Positions 1 through 9,216 are shown, numbered from the stretch's first letter. The stretch: DNA of 64,000 bases from Nocardia aurantiaca (GCF_009708175.1 NZ_WMBB01000017.1:62001-126000), one strand, 5' to 3'. Numbers and translations are program-made. Notes: generated by a model not told the origin, from the sequence alone.

Positions 1-1
1 C

Positions 2-625
2 ATCGCCATGGTGTTGTATGTGCTGGCCACGTTGGTGCTGACCGGTATGCAGAAGTACACCGAGATCAGCCCGACCTCCGGCTTCTCCACCGCGTTCAAA
101 TCCGCCGGCATGCCGGGTATCGCGAACATCATCGCCGTCGGCGCGATCGTCGGCATCATCACCGTGGTGCTCACCTTCATGTTGGGGGTGACCCGCGTCT
201 GGCACGCCATGAGCCGCGACGGACTGCTGCCGGCCTGGTTCGCCAAGACACACCCGACCCGCCGGGTGCCCACCCGGGTGACCTGGATCGTGGGCTGCGG
301 CTCGGCGATGCTCGCCGGACTGCTGCCCATCAATACCGTTGCGGAGCTGACCAATATCGGCATTCTCATGGCATTCATCGTGGTCAGCGTGTCGGTGATC
401 GTGCTGCGCTATACCCGCCCCGATGAGGCTCGCGAATTCCGGCTCCCGCTCATGCCGGTGGTTCCGGTGGTCGGCATCGGCTTCTCCGTCTACCTCATCT
501 GGTCACTGCCTTGGCAAACCTGGGTCCGTTTCGCGGTCTGGCTGGTGATCGGCCTGATCGTGTATTTCAGCTACTCCCGCTTCAACTCCCGCCTGGCCTG
601 CCCGGCAGCCATGGAAAACGCCTGA
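2..625 (+). CDS. Amino-acid permease (APC family), C-terminal part
   Basis: The reading frame enters from the left edge, so the 5' end lies outside the window. About 207 residues are visible, with five or six hydrophobic segments separated by short charged loops (for example a basic loop containing THPTRRVPTR). This matches the C-terminal half of APC-superfamily cationic amino-acid transporters of the YfnA/CAT type, where the MSRDGLLP stretch is a typical landmark. It should import or exchange amino acids across the inner membrane. Substrate cannot be told from this fragment. Confidence 0.85.
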   Translation: MAMVLYVLATLVLTGMQKYTEISPTSGFSTAFKSAGMPGIANIIAVGAIVGIITVVLTFMLGVTRVWHAMSRDGLLPAWFAKTHPTRRVPTRVTWIVGCGSAMLAGLLPINTVAELTNIGILMAFIVVSVSVIVLRYTRPDEAREFRLPLMPVVPVVGIGFSVYLIWSLPWQTWVRFAVWLVIGLIVYFSYSRFNSRLACPAAMENA

Positions 626-680
626 GCCACACACCAGTGGGTCCATTCCGCAACGTAATCGTGATCCCGCCTGGCTGAAG

Positions 681-692
681 TGACGTTTGTCA
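681..692. promoter_or_regulatory. Short palindrome TGACGTTTGTCA upstream of the ABC exporter
   Basis: Perfect 4-bp arms (TGAC/GTCA) around GTTT, 60 bp ahead of the likely start of the ABC ATPase gene. It could be a small regulator operator, but no regulator gene lies next to it and arms this short can occur by chance. Confidence 0.25.
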
Positions 693-751
693 GTTCGGCG
701 GGGTTCGCTGGACTCTGCTGGCGCGGGGCGGCTCGACGCAACGCTGGGATC

Positions 752-1645
752 ATGCCGCCGATGATTGTGATGCGAGGGCTGACCAAGCTCTACGGTCGCG
801 TACCCGCGCTCGCCGACGTGAGCGTCGAGGTGCCGTCCGGGTCGATCTTCGGATACCTGGGACCCAATGGCGCGGGCAAGACCACGACCATCCGCATGCT
901 GGTGGGGCTGATGCGACCGAGCCGCGGTTCGGTGAGCGTCGCGGGCGCGGACACCGTGCGCCGGCGCTCGGACGCACAGCGGAGCATCGGTTATCTCCCA
1001 GGGCAATTCGTCGCCTATCCGGACCTGACCGCCGAGCAGTATCTGACCTATATCGGCCGGCTGCGCGGTGGCGTGGACCCCGCCACGCTCCGGCGGCTGG
1101 TCGAGCGCCTCGACGTGGATACGTCGCTACGCATCGGCTCGATGTCGCACGGAAACCGGCAGAAGGTCGGCATCGTGCAGGCCTTCATGACCGATCCGGA
1201 CGTACTCGTGCTCGATGAGCCCACCCAGGGTTTGGACCCGCTGGTCCAGCGCGAGTTCCTGACGCTGCTGCGAGAGGCCCGCGCCGCGGGACGCACGGTG
1301 TTCCTGTCCTCGCATGTGCTGTCGGAGGTTCAGGCGGTGGCCGACACCGTCGCGATTCTGCGCCACGGCCGACTCGTGGAGATACAGTCGGTCGCCGCGC
1401 TGACCGCGCAGTCGCTGCGGCGGCTCGAACTCACCTTCACCGCCGAGCCTCCGGATCCGGCGCTGCTGCGCGCGGTGGGCGGGGTCCGGTCGGTCAAGAG
1501 CGCCGATCACACGATGCATGTCGAGGTGGACGGGTCGACGGCGGAACTGTTGAAGTTCGTCGCGCCCTACGGGGTCGCCGACATCGTCAGCCACGAACCC
1601 GACCTCGAAGACGTCTTCCTCACCTACTACGGACAGGACCGCTGA
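752..1645 (+). CDS. ABC exporter ATP-binding protein
   Basis: 297 residues. Walker A GPNGAGKT lies at residues 37-44, followed by a signature region written SHGNRQK instead of the usual LSGGQ, and Walker B VLVLDEPTQGLDP. This is the ATPase half of an ABC-2 type drug or lipid exporter. The frame is open from position 680, but the family pattern starts at the ATG at 752, so that start is preferred. The stop codon overlaps the start of the permease gene (TGATG), so the two are translationally coupled and probably form one complex at the membrane. The exported compound is unknown. Confidence 0.9.
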   Translation: MPPMIVMRGLTKLYGRVPALADVSVEVPSGSIFGYLGPNGAGKTTTIRMLVGLMRPSRGSVSVAGADTVRRRSDAQRSIGYLPGQFVAYPDLTAEQYLTYIGRLRGGVDPATLRRLVERLDVDTSLRIGSMSHGNRQKVGIVQAFMTDPDVLVLDEPTQGLDPLVQREFLTLLREARAAGRTVFLSSHVLSEVQAVADTVAILRHGRLVEIQSVAALTAQSLRRLELTFTAEPPDPALLRAVGGVRSVKSADHTMHVEVDGSTAELLKFVAPYGVADIVSHEPDLEDVFLTYYGQDR

Positions 1646-2439
1646 TGTTCGGCACGGTGTATTCGAAGTGCCTGCGCGATCAACGGCGCGGGCTGATCGG
1701 CTGGAGCCTCGGCATTGTCGCGCTGGTGCTGCTGGAGTCGGCGCTGTGGCCGTCGATCTCACACATCTCCGGATTCCAGGAGCTGTTGAACAACTATCCG
1801 GAATCGCTGCGCAAGCTGTTCTCGATCGACGAATTCACCACCGGCACAGGATTTCTCAATACCGAGCTGTACAGCGTGATGCTTCCCATCCTGTTCCTGG
1901 TGTTCGCGGTGTCGCGCGGTGCCCGCGCGATCGCCGGTGAGGAGGAGACCGGCACCCTCGAGGTGCTGCTGGTCACCAGGGTGACACCGATACGGCTGCT
2001 GCTGGAACAGAGCGCGGTCCTGTTCAGCGGGCTGATCCTGCTCGGCACGGTGCTGTTCACGGCCGTGGTCACGTTCTCGGCGATCTTCGGGATGCATGTC
2101 GGAATCGGCGCTGCCGCAACCGGTTCGGTGGCGATGATCGTGCTGGCGGCCCCGTTCGGAGCCGTGGGTTTGGCCGTCGGCGCCGCCACCGGCCGCCGAC
2201 TGATCGCCCTCGCGGTGGCGAGCGTGCTGGCCGTCGGCGCGTACGTGCTGTACGCGGCGTCGAGGATCGTCGACGCCGTGCGCCCGTGGGGCCCGTGGTC
2301 GCCGTTCCACCAGGTACTCACGGTCGGGCCGATGGGTGCGGGCCTGCGGCTCGGCTACCTGTGGCTCGCCGTCGCCGCTGCCGTGTTCATCGTCGCCGCT
2401 CTGCCGGTGTTCGATCGCCGCGACATCACGGGGGTGTGA
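1645..2439 (+). CDS. ABC-2 type exporter permease
   Basis: 264 residues with about six membrane helices and the soluble stretch GEEETGTLEVLL, which is typical of ABC-2 permeases that pair with a separate ATPase. The first base of the start codon is the last base of the ATPase stop codon. It should form the membrane channel of the exporter encoded by the previous gene. No substrate can be assigned. Confidence 0.88.
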   Translation: MFGTVYSKCLRDQRRGLIGWSLGIVALVLLESALWPSISHISGFQELLNNYPESLRKLFSIDEFTTGTGFLNTELYSVMLPILFLVFAVSRGARAIAGEEETGTLEVLLVTRVTPIRLLLEQSAVLFSGLILLGTVLFTAVVTFSAIFGMHVGIGAAATGSVAMIVLAAPFGAVGLAVGAATGRRLIALAVASVLAVGAYVLYAASRIVDAVRPWGPWSPFHQVLTVGPMGAGLRLGYLWLAVAAAVFIVAALPVFDRRDITGV

Positions 2440-2470
2440 CCGCCCGCCTCGGGCGACCTCCTTCGAATAG

Positions 2471-2480
2471 AACGACCGTT
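2471..2480. promoter_or_regulatory. Inverted repeat AACG-N2-CGTT upstream of the thioesterase
   Basis: AACGACCGTT has perfect 4-bp arms and is flanked by AT-rich AATA...TATT. It lies 75 bp before the thioesterase start in the only gap between two + strand genes here. This looks like a regulator operator, but no regulator gene is adjacent. Confidence 0.3.
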
Positions 2481-2554
2481 ATTGTTGGCGGGGTCTGTGC
2501 CCCGGTCACTCGGTCGAGCACATGAATCCGCATGCTCTTCGAAGGAGAACCATC

Positions 2555-3376
2555 TTGGGGTCGACGACAACCCTCGAGCACCCGTTCGATATCGCCACGG
2601 CGCTGACACCGGAGGGCCAAGGCCGATTCGTCGGCCATACCGCGCCCGAGTACTCGAATATGGTGGGCCCATTCGGGGGGATCACGGCCGCCACCATGCT
2701 GCGCGCCGTGCTCGACGACCCGCGTTGCTCGGGCAGCCCGCTGTCACTGACCGTCAACTACGCGGGTCCGGTCGCCACCGGAGCGTTCACCATCGACGCC
2801 GAGCCTGTGCGGACCAATCGCACCACGCAGCACTGGGTGGTGACGATGCGGCAAGACGACAGCGTGGCCACGACCGCGACCGTGGTGTGCGCGCTGCGCC
2901 GTCCGACGTGGTCCGACACCGAGATCAGCCCGCCCGACGCGCCCGCACCGGACGCCCTCGAGGTGGCGGAACTGCCGCAATCGCCTGCGTGGCTGCGGAA
3001 TTACGATATGCGGTTCGTGGCGGGCCGTGGTCCCTTCGTCGGTGACGGCGCACCGTCACCGACTTCCACCTCCACCCTGTGGGTTCGGGACGCTCCTGCT
3101 CGCGCGCTGGATTATCCGGCCATCGCGGCGATGAGCGATGTCTTCTTCCCGCGCGTCATGCTGCGCCTGGGCCGGATGGTCCCCGCCGGCACCGTCTCGC
3201 TCACCGTCTACTTCCACGCCGAGATCGACCCGCGCGCGGACCCTGGCCGGTTCGTCCTCGCGACCGCTCGGGCACAACACTTCGGCAATGGATTCTTCGA
3301 CCAGTCGGCTCACCTGTGGACCGATCAGGGCGCCGCGCTGGCCACCAGCCACCAACTCGTGTACTTCAAGGACTGA
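2555..3376 (+). CDS. Thioesterase family protein (double hotdog acyl-CoA thioesterase type)
   Basis: 273 residues from the TTG at 2555. That start is chosen because GAAGGAG sits 7 nt upstream (2541-2547); an in-frame ATG at 2522 has no such site. The N-terminal half contains GPFGGITAATMLRAV, the usual hotdog helix motif of TesB-like and 4HBT_3 enzymes, and the C-terminal half (VSLTVYFHAEIDP) is a second hotdog. Proteins of this design hydrolyse acyl-CoA thioesters in the cytoplasm. Its 3' end overlaps the convergent EamA gene by 11 bp. Confidence 0.8.
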   Translation: MGSTTTLEHPFDIATALTPEGQGRFVGHTAPEYSNMVGPFGGITAATMLRAVLDDPRCSGSPLSLTVNYAGPVATGAFTIDAEPVRTNRTTQHWVVTMRQDDSVATTATVVCALRRPTWSDTEISPPDAPAPDALEVAELPQSPAWLRNYDMRFVAGRGPFVGDGAPSPTSTSTLWVRDAPARALDYPAIAAMSDVFFPRVMLRLGRMVPAGTVSLTVYFHAEIDPRADPGRFVLATARAQHFGNGFFDQSAHLWTDQGAALATSHQLVYFKD

Positions 3377-4295
3377 CAGCCCGCCTCGCCGCCGGGACGG
3401 TGAGAAGCGCCAACCCGGCGGCGAGCATGGCCATGCCGGACCAGGACAACATCGGAAGCCGCTCACCCACGACGGTCACACCGAGAACGGCGGCGACCGC
3501 CGGCTCGGCCAGGGTCAAGGTGGTGGCGGATTCGACCGTCGTGTGCTGCAGGCCGTAGCCGAAGAGCCGGTAGGCCAGGAGCGTCGTGAAGAGGGCCAGA
3601 TGGAGGACGACCGCCGCGCCTCGGGCAGTGGTCAGCCAGGTTATGCCGGAGCCGATTACGACGGGCAGGACCAGCAAAGCGGCCACACCGAACATCGTGC
3701 CCATGACCTTGCCCGACGAGTGGCCCCGGGCGATGAGAATGCTGCCGATCAGCGAGTAGACGGCGTAAGCGAGGCCCGCGCAGACCGCGAGCACGACGCC
3801 GAGACCATCGATGCCCGGTGCCGGGACACCGATCTGCCGTCCGGCGATCAGGACGGCACAACCGATGACGGCCAGTAGTGTGGCCAGCGCCCATCGCGTG
3901 GTCGGCCTGCCGCCGCCGGTCAGCCAGGACAGCGGGCCCGCGAGAACAGGTGCGCTGCCGAGGGCGATTACCGTCGCCACGGCGACGCCGGTACGTGCCA
4001 GCGCCGGGTAGAACGTGACCGGATATCCGGCCACGGCGCAGGCACCCAGCATCAGCAGCAATCGTTCGGATGTGCTGGGGCGCAGTCGATTTCCACGACG
4101 GATCAGAAACAGCAGCAAGCCGCCGAGGGCAAGGCCCGCCGAACCGATTGCGACGGCGGGCGTTCCGGCCGGAGCCAGTGACGCCGCCGTGCCGGTGCTA
4201 CCCCAGAGAATGGCGGCGGCCAGGATGGGCAGACTGCCACGCCAGGAGGCGGAATGGGCACGAGACGTGGTGAAGGTGGTCGTGCGATTGGGCAC
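3366..4295 (-). CDS. EamA/DMT-superfamily transporter
   Basis: 309 residues with ten predicted membrane helices arranged as two EamA repeats. The first begins near ILAAAILWGSTGTAA and the second near LGVVLAVCAGLAYAVYSLIG. Members export amino acids, purines or other metabolites. It is monocistronic, convergent with the thioesterase and divergent from the Lrp-type regulator region. The substrate is not determinable from sequence. Confidence 0.88.
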   Translation of the reverse strand: MPNRTTTFTTSRAHSASWRGSLPILAAAILWGSTGTAASLAPAGTPAVAIGSAGLALGGLLLFLIRRGNRLRPSTSERLLLMLGACAVAGYPVTFYPALARTGVAVATVIALGSAPVLAGPLSWLTGGGRPTTRWALATLLAVIGCAVLIAGRQIGVPAPGIDGLGVVLAVCAGLAYAVYSLIGSILIARGHSSGKVMGTMFGVAALLVLPVVIGSGITWLTTARGAAVVLHLALFTTLLAYRLFGYGLQHTTVESATTLTLAEPAVAAVLGVTVVGERLPMLSWSGMAMLAAGLALLTVPAARRAVSP

Positions 4296-4694
4296 TGTCG
4301 AGTACTCCGTCGTCGAATTCCGATGGGGGAAGGATTCGAAACGGGCGCACGACGAAAACCAGGCTGCCGTGAGGAGTCAGCCGGGGTGCCGAACGAGGAT
4401 CAGCCGATGCGCCCGATCACGCGACCGGCGGCGGCGTGACAGCGTGCCAGAAAGTACCCACGCGACGAGTGTACAGGGCGGAAGACCGGGCGATGAGCCG
4501 CACCGGGATCATCCGGTGCTGAATCTGGAAGTGGCGCAACGAGCCTTGGCTGCGCACCTGGCGTGCGGCGACGACCGCGACGCGAGGCGGTACTTCGTGC
4601 GGCAGGTGCACCAGGTGGAGCGGAGTAGGCACCATGAGCGCGGCGCGACCACCTGGCGCATCTGGGCGATCACGGACTGCAGGCGAAGATTCGA
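4296..4694. other. Intergenic stretch without a supported gene
   Basis: Roughly 400 bp between the EamA and Lrp starts. A + strand frame is open to 4698 and could encode about 60 residues from a GTG at 4516, but it has no ribosome binding site and no recognisable family. I see no repeat or RNA here. Confidence 0.4.
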
Positions 4695-4727
4695 TTGATT
4701 CAGGCGTACCGCGCGAAGGATTTTCGG

Positions 4728-4733
4728 TACAGT
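4728..4733 (+). promoter_or_regulatory. -10 hexamer TACAGT for a leaderless Lrp transcript
   Basis: TACAGT ends six bases before the ATG at 4740, so transcription would start at or next to that ATG, as is common in actinobacteria. No good -35 is visible at the right distance. Confidence 0.4.
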
Positions 4734-4739
4734 TCCTCT

Positions 4740-5249
4740 ATGAAGAAGCTTTCTTCAGGATCGAATGTCACAGGTGGAGCGGGGCGGCCGATGCCGCTGG
4801 ATGCCATCGACCGATTGTTGCTCGATGAGCTGGCCCGTGACGGGCGGATGACCAACAACGCACTCGCGGCGGCCGCGGGAATCGCGCCCTCGACCTGTCT
4901 GGGGCGAGTGCGAGCCCTGGTGGAGCACGGGGTGATTCGCGGTTTCCACGCTGATATCGACCCCGCCGCCCTGGGTCGCGATCTACAAGCCATGATCGCG
5001 GTGCGAGTGCGCCCGGCGGCTCGCAGCCATCTGGCCGAGTTCGGTGAGCAGATGGCCGCGCTGCCGGAGGTCGAAAACGTGTATTTCATTGCCGGAGCCG
5101 ACGATTACCTGATCCATGTCGCCACCGCCGACTCCGGCGAGCTGCGCACCTTCGTGCTCGAGCACCTGAGCGCGCATCCCGCCGTCGCGTCGACCGAGAC
5201 GATCCTGATCTTCGAGCATGTGCGGCCGGGGCGCCGTGCCGCCTCCTGA
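4740..5249 (+). CDS. Lrp/AsnC-family regulator, probably of alanine dehydrogenase
   Basis: 169 residues from ATG 4740 (leaderless-type -10 just upstream); a second ATG at 4791 has GGTGGAG 11 nt before it and would give 152 residues. An N-terminal AsnC helix-turn-helix (LDAIDRLLLDELARDGRMTN...) is followed by an alpha-beta RAM ligand domain ending EHVRPGRR. Lrp regulators bind amino acids and act as octamers. It lies tail to tail with ald, 15 bp apart. In Mycobacterium tuberculosis a regulator of this family (AldR) controls ald, so the same partnership is likely here. Confidence 0.85.
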   Translation: MKKLSSGSNVTGGAGRPMPLDAIDRLLLDELARDGRMTNNALAAAAGIAPSTCLGRVRALVEHGVIRGFHADIDPAALGRDLQAMIAVRVRPAARSHLAEFGEQMAALPEVENVYFIAGADDYLIHVATADSGELRTFVLEHLSAHPAVASTETILIFEHVRPGRRAAS

Positions 5250-5264
5250 GCGACGGCGCCCGCC

Positions 5265-6371
5265 CTAGGCTGCGAGAGGGTGCGCGGCGTAACCATGTGC
5301 TGCCGCAACCGATTCCGACAGCAGCTCGCCCCTGTGGGTGCTCAGGCCCGCGGCCAGGCCCGGGTCGGCGGCGACGGCGGCCCGCCAGCCTTTGGCGGCC
5401 AAGGCGACCGCGTAGGGAAGTGTCGCGTTGGTGAGGGCCACGGTCGACGTATGAGGCACCGCGCCGGGCATGTTCGCCACGCAGTAGAAGATCGAGTCGT
5501 GCACCCGGTAGGTCGGGTCGTCGTGCGTGGTGGCGTGCGAGTCGGCGAAGCAGCCGCCCTGGTCGATGGCGATATCGACCAGCACCGAGCCCGGCTTCAT
5601 CTGGGCCACCAGGTCGTTGGAGACCAGGGTGGGGGCCTTCGCGCCGGGCACCAGCACCGCGCCGATGACCAGATCGGCCTCGCGCACCAGGTTCTCGACC
5701 TCGAGGCGGTTGGACATGATTGTGCGCACCTGGCCCTGGTAGAGGTCGTCGATCTCGCGCAGGCGGTGAATGTTCAAGTCCAGCACCGTGACATCGGCGT
5801 GCATGCCGTGCGCGACGGCGATGGCGTTGCGGCCGGATACGCCCGCGCCGATCACCACCACGCGGGCCGGGCGCACACCCGGGACGCCGCCCATGAGCAC
5901 GCCGCGGCCGCCGCCGCTGCGCATCAGGTGGTAGGCCCCCGCCTGCGGGGCAAGGCGTCCGGCGACCTCGCTCATGGGGGCCAGCAGCGGCAGGGAACCA
6001 TCGACGGCGGTGACGGTTTCGTAGGCGATGGAGGTGATGCCCGAGGACAGCAGGGCGTCGGTGCACTCCCGGGAGGCCGCCAGGTGCAGGTAGGTGAACA
6101 GCACCTGGTCCTGGCGCATGCGCGAATATTCCTCGGCGACGGGCTCTTTCACCTTGAGCACCAGATCGGCGGCGCCCCAGACGTCGTCAGCGATGCCGAG
6201 CACCTGCGCGCCGGCGAAGCGGTAGGCGTCGTCCTCGAAGGTGGAGCCGACGCCCGCGCCGGTCTCCACGAACACCTCGTGCCCGCGGGCCACGAGTTCG
6301 TGCACACCGGCCGGCGTGCAGGCCACCCGATACTCATGGTTCTTCACCTCGCGGGGAATTCCGATCTTCAT
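5265..6371 (-). CDS. ald: Alanine dehydrogenase
   Basis: 368 residues from the ATG at 6371, which has AGGAG 5 nt upstream; the open frame runs further but the conserved N-terminus MKIGIPREVKNHEYRVA fixes the start. It has the alanine-dehydrogenase N-terminal domain with the catalytic region YLHLA, and a Rossmann NAD site around VVVIGAGVSGRNA. The enzyme interconverts L-alanine and pyruvate with NAD and ammonia in the cytoplasm and is used for alanine catabolism and redox balance. It is convergent with the Lrp regulator. Confidence 0.95.
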   Translation of the reverse strand: MKIGIPREVKNHEYRVACTPAGVHELVARGHEVFVETGAGVGSTFEDDAYRFAGAQVLGIADDVWGAADLVLKVKEPVAEEYSRMRQDQVLFTYLHLAASRECTDALLSSGITSIAYETVTAVDGSLPLLAPMSEVAGRLAPQAGAYHLMRSGGGRGVLMGGVPGVRPARVVVIGAGVSGRNAIAVAHGMHADVTVLDLNIHRLREIDDLYQGQVRTIMSNRLEVENLVREADLVIGAVLVPGAKAPTLVSNDLVAQMKPGSVLVDIAIDQGGCFADSHATTHDDPTYRVHDSIFYCVANMPGAVPHTSTVALTNATLPYAVALAAKGWRAAVAADPGLAAGLSTHRGELLSESVAAAHGYAAHPLAA

Positions 6372-6434
6372 CCGCACTCCTGGATCTCTCGACGGGGGTT
6401 TCGGCGGGATCGCCGCCAGGAAGTGAGTATGAAG

Positions 6435-6464
6435 ATTGTGCGAGATCAGCGCTATAAATGTGAA
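6435..6464 (-). promoter_or_regulatory. Candidate ald promoter in an AT-rich patch
   Basis: On the minus strand TTCACA (6464-6459) and CACAAT (6440-6435) are 18 bp apart, about 65 bp upstream of ald. The palindrome AGAATTCT (6466-6473) lies just upstream. The patch is markedly AT-rich for this genome and is the natural place for Lrp-type regulator binding. I cannot match a specific binding consensus. Confidence 0.35.
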
Positions 6465-6480
6465 TAGAATTCTCCATCTG

Positions 6481-6901
6481 CGCGATAAGTTGCCGGAATC
6501 ATCGAAGACGGGGGTGCCGGGCGGCTCACGCCGAAGCATCTTCGGCGGTTGCGGCCCTATCGGCTCCGGCAAGCTGTCGTCGGTCGTTCAGCCACCCGCG
6601 CGCGGACCGGGCGCGTACACGATCCAGATCGGACTCGCGGCATCTCGTCGGTGAGTTTGGGCGGGCAACGCCCCTACGCCGGTGTTCACGCGAAATTCAG
6701 TCGCACAGCCCGGGATGACCGCTGACCGTGTTCGGCCGCTTCCGGGCGACGATCAACAAACCTCCGGCCGCGCGATCGGAGTCGAACCGGGCCGGGAGCG
6801 GGCGCGGTAAGCCGTCAGTGAAATGGGCACGCGGGGACGGCGCTTCGCGGCGAGAATGAATCGGGCCGCTCGGGTCCCTGATATTTCGGAGGGTGCGGGA
6901 G
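6481..6901. other. Intergenic stretch, nothing recognised
   Basis: About 420 bp between the ald promoter patch and the Coq4-like gene. Open frames here are short and unlike any known protein. The last bases carry the GGAGG of the next gene. Confidence 0.4.
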
Positions 6902-8017
6902 ATGGACGAGGTGCTGCTCACGCCGCCGGATGCCGCCGAGGTGCGGTTCCTGGCGCGCGGTGTGGTCAGTGCGGCGGCGGGGGAGGCGAGGCTGACACCG
7001 CTGCAGGAGTTGCTGGTGCCGGCGCTGTTCCTGTCGATGACAGGGCATGCGGTGGAGTTGGCCGAGTTACGGCCGATCGGGGCCGCCGACTTCGCGGCGG
7101 GCATGGCGCGGCGCAATCAGATCTTCCGGGAGCGGATCGTGCAGACCATGCTGCTGGCGGCGCTGGTGGTACGGCCGCTGCCCGCCGAGGCGGGAAACCG
7201 GCTGCGGGAGTTCGCCGATGCGCTCGGCGTCGACGACGACATGATCACGGTCGCCCAACGCTATGCCGAGGGCGCGGTGGATCTGGCCGCGGTCGACTTC
7301 ACGCGCAACGGGTATCTCGGCAATACGGAACCCTTGCGGCTGGACGCGCTGCACACCGAGGTCCTGGACAGCTCATGGAGCGCGGTCACCGACGATCCGG
7401 GGCTGGCCGGGCGCTGGGCCGAGCTGTCGGACCTGCCGGTCGGCACGCTGGGCCGCGGCGTCGCCGACTTCTATCGCGACCGCGGCTTCGTCACCCCCGG
7501 CCTGCCCGGTTCCGCGCCGCCACTGCTGGCCCAGCACGACTGGGTGCACGTGCTCGCCGGATATGGCACCACCCTCGAGAACGAGATCGAGGTATTCGCG
7601 TTCATGGCCCGCGCCAATGACGATCCGCGCGCGTTCAGCCTGCTGGCCATGGTGATCTCGCTGTTCGAGACCGGGTACCTGCGGGCGGGCGCGGGGCTGT
7701 TCGAGGCCGATGAAGGGCACTTGAGCACCGCGGGCATGGCCGCACGACTCGGTGATGCCATGCGGCGCGGGGCGCTCACGCAGGGCAGCCACGACTTCCT
7801 CGACCTGGACTGGTTCTCTCTCGCGGATCGCCCGATCACGGTGGTGCGCAACGAGATCGGGTTGGTCCCGAAGGCCGGCTCGGCGATCGCGGCAGGTTCG
7901 GCGGGGCCGTGGCAGTCCGGCGGAATCACGCCGTACCAGCTGAATTCGTCGAAGACCGCAGCCGAGGCGGCCGGGCGGCCTTACATCCCCTGGCAGCCCG
8001 ACCCGTCGCGCGACTGA
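6902..8017 (+). CDS. Coq4-domain protein with an N-terminal extension
   Basis: 371 residues from the ATG at 6902, with GGAGG 9 nt upstream; a GTG at 6893 lies directly behind that site and is less likely. The C-terminal half contains LPVGTLGRGVADFYRDRGF and then H212-D213-x2-H216-x11-E228, the exact HDxxHx11E metal motif of Coq4. Coq4 enzymes act on the ring of ubiquinone precursors and are usually near 230-260 residues, so the first 150 or so residues are additional. Actinobacteria make menaquinone, so the substrate is unclear. It stands alone between ald and a glycosyltransferase. Confidence 0.75.
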   Translation: MDEVLLTPPDAAEVRFLARGVVSAAAGEARLTPLQELLVPALFLSMTGHAVELAELRPIGAADFAAGMARRNQIFRERIVQTMLLAALVVRPLPAEAGNRLREFADALGVDDDMITVAQRYAEGAVDLAAVDFTRNGYLGNTEPLRLDALHTEVLDSSWSAVTDDPGLAGRWAELSDLPVGTLGRGVADFYRDRGFVTPGLPGSAPPLLAQHDWVHVLAGYGTTLENEIEVFAFMARANDDPRAFSLLAMVISLFETGYLRAGAGLFEADEGHLSTAGMAARLGDAMRRGALTQGSHDFLDLDWFSLADRPITVVRNEIGLVPKAGSAIAAGSAGPWQSGGITPYQLNSSKTAAEAAGRPYIPWQPDPSRD

Positions 8018-8085
8018 TCGGCGCGGCAGGCCGATCGGATGAGCGAGGCGAGCGCCTTGCACACCGCTCACCCGATGGGTGCCCC

Positions 8086-9216
8086 TCAACTCGAGGCGAG
8101 CAGGCCGAGCATGCCGGAAACCGCTGCGGGCCAGGTGAATTGCTCGGCGCGGTGACGGGCGGCCCGGCGGCGTTCGGCGGGCGGGCGGGACAGAACGTCG
8201 GTGACGGCCTCGGCGAAGGCCCGCGGATGGTCGGCGGCTACCGCGCCCGCTTCGGCGGTGACAATGTCGGCGAGGGCGGAGGAGCGGCTGGCCACGACCG
8301 GCGTGCCGGCGGCGAGGGCTTCCAGGGCGGCGAGGCCGAAGGTTTCGTGCGGGCCAGGGGCCAGTGAGACGTCGGCGGTGGCCAGCAGGGTGGCCAAAGC
8401 CGTTCTGTCATCGATGAATCCGGTGAAGTGGACGGTGGGACGGCCGTTCGGGAGGGGCGGAATGAGGCTGGCGCGGCGTTCGAGGGCGTCACGGCGGGGG
8501 CCGTCGCCGGCGACCACGAGCCGGGCGTCGACGCCGCGCCGGCGCAGCGCGCCGACAGCGGCGATGCTGCGATCCACGCGCTTCTCGACCGACAGCCTGC
8601 CGCAGTGCACCAGCAGCGGGTAGTCGTCGGCGCCGAGGTCGGTGCGCAGGCGGTGATCGTGGCGGTCGGGACGGAACATGTCCAGATCCACGCCCAGCGG
8701 AACCAGTTCGACGTTCTCGACCTCGATTCGCTGGAACTCCTCGCGCGCGAACTCGGTGGTGCAGACGACGACGTCGTAGTTCTGGGCGGTGCGGCGGTTG
8801 GCCGCGTCGGCGGCGCGGCGAGCCATCGGACCGGGCAGGAACTGGCCGAGCAATCGGTCGAGGCGCTCATGGGAGATCATCACGCCCGCGATATCGCGCC
8901 GCCGGGCCCAGCGGCCGAACCCGCGCAGGGTCAGCCGGTCCGACACCTCCAGCACATCCGGCCGCAGCCCCGCGAGGGTGTCCGCCACCCGGCGCGGATC
9001 CGCCGCACGATAGCCACCGGTCCACGGAATCTCGGCCGCGGGCACCGTGATCCGCACCACCCCGGTGGGCAGCAACTCCTCCGCCCGCTTCGGCCCGGGC
9101 ACGATGAGCACCACGTCATGCCCCGCCGCGACATACCCCTCGCCCAGATGGTGCAGCGCGGTACGCAACCCACCCGACCGCGGCCCATAGAAGTTAGCCA
9201 GCTGCACGATGCGCAC
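8086..9216 (-). CDS. GT4-family glycosyltransferase
   Basis: 376 residues from the GTG at 9216 (VRIVQLANFYGPRSGG), the usual beginning of this family; the upstream open frame is unlike protein. Two Rossmann domains are visible: a glycine-rich N-terminal acceptor domain (YGPRSGGLRTALHHLGEGY) and a donor domain with HCGRLSVEKRVDRS and the EX7E-type segment ETFGLAALE. It should transfer a sugar from an NDP-sugar or GDP-mannose to a lipid or glycan at the cytoplasmic membrane face. It is monocistronic. The acceptor is not known. Confidence 0.85.
   Translation of the reverse strand: MRIVQLANFYGPRSGGLRTALHHLGEGYVAAGHDVVLIVPGPKRAEELLPTGVVRITVPAAEIPWTGGYRAADPRRVADTLAGLRPDVLEVSDRLTLRGFGRWARRRDIAGVMISHERLDRLLGQFLPGPMARRAADAANRRTAQNYDVVVCTTEFAREEFQRIEVENVELVPLGVDLDMFRPDRHDHRLRTDLGADDYPLLVHCGRLSVEKRVDRSIAAVGALRRRGVDARLVVAGDGPRRDALERRASLIPPLPNGRPTVHFTGFIDDRTALATLLATADVSLAPGPHETFGLAALEALAAGTPVVASRSSALADIVTAEAGAVAADHPRAFAEAVTDVLSRPPAERRRAARHRAEQFTWPAAVSGMLGLLASS

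Noticed and set aside
4417..4635. Possible small minus-strand gene of 72 codons before the Lrp regulator
   Set aside because: No ribosome binding site, no family, composition as in shadow frames.
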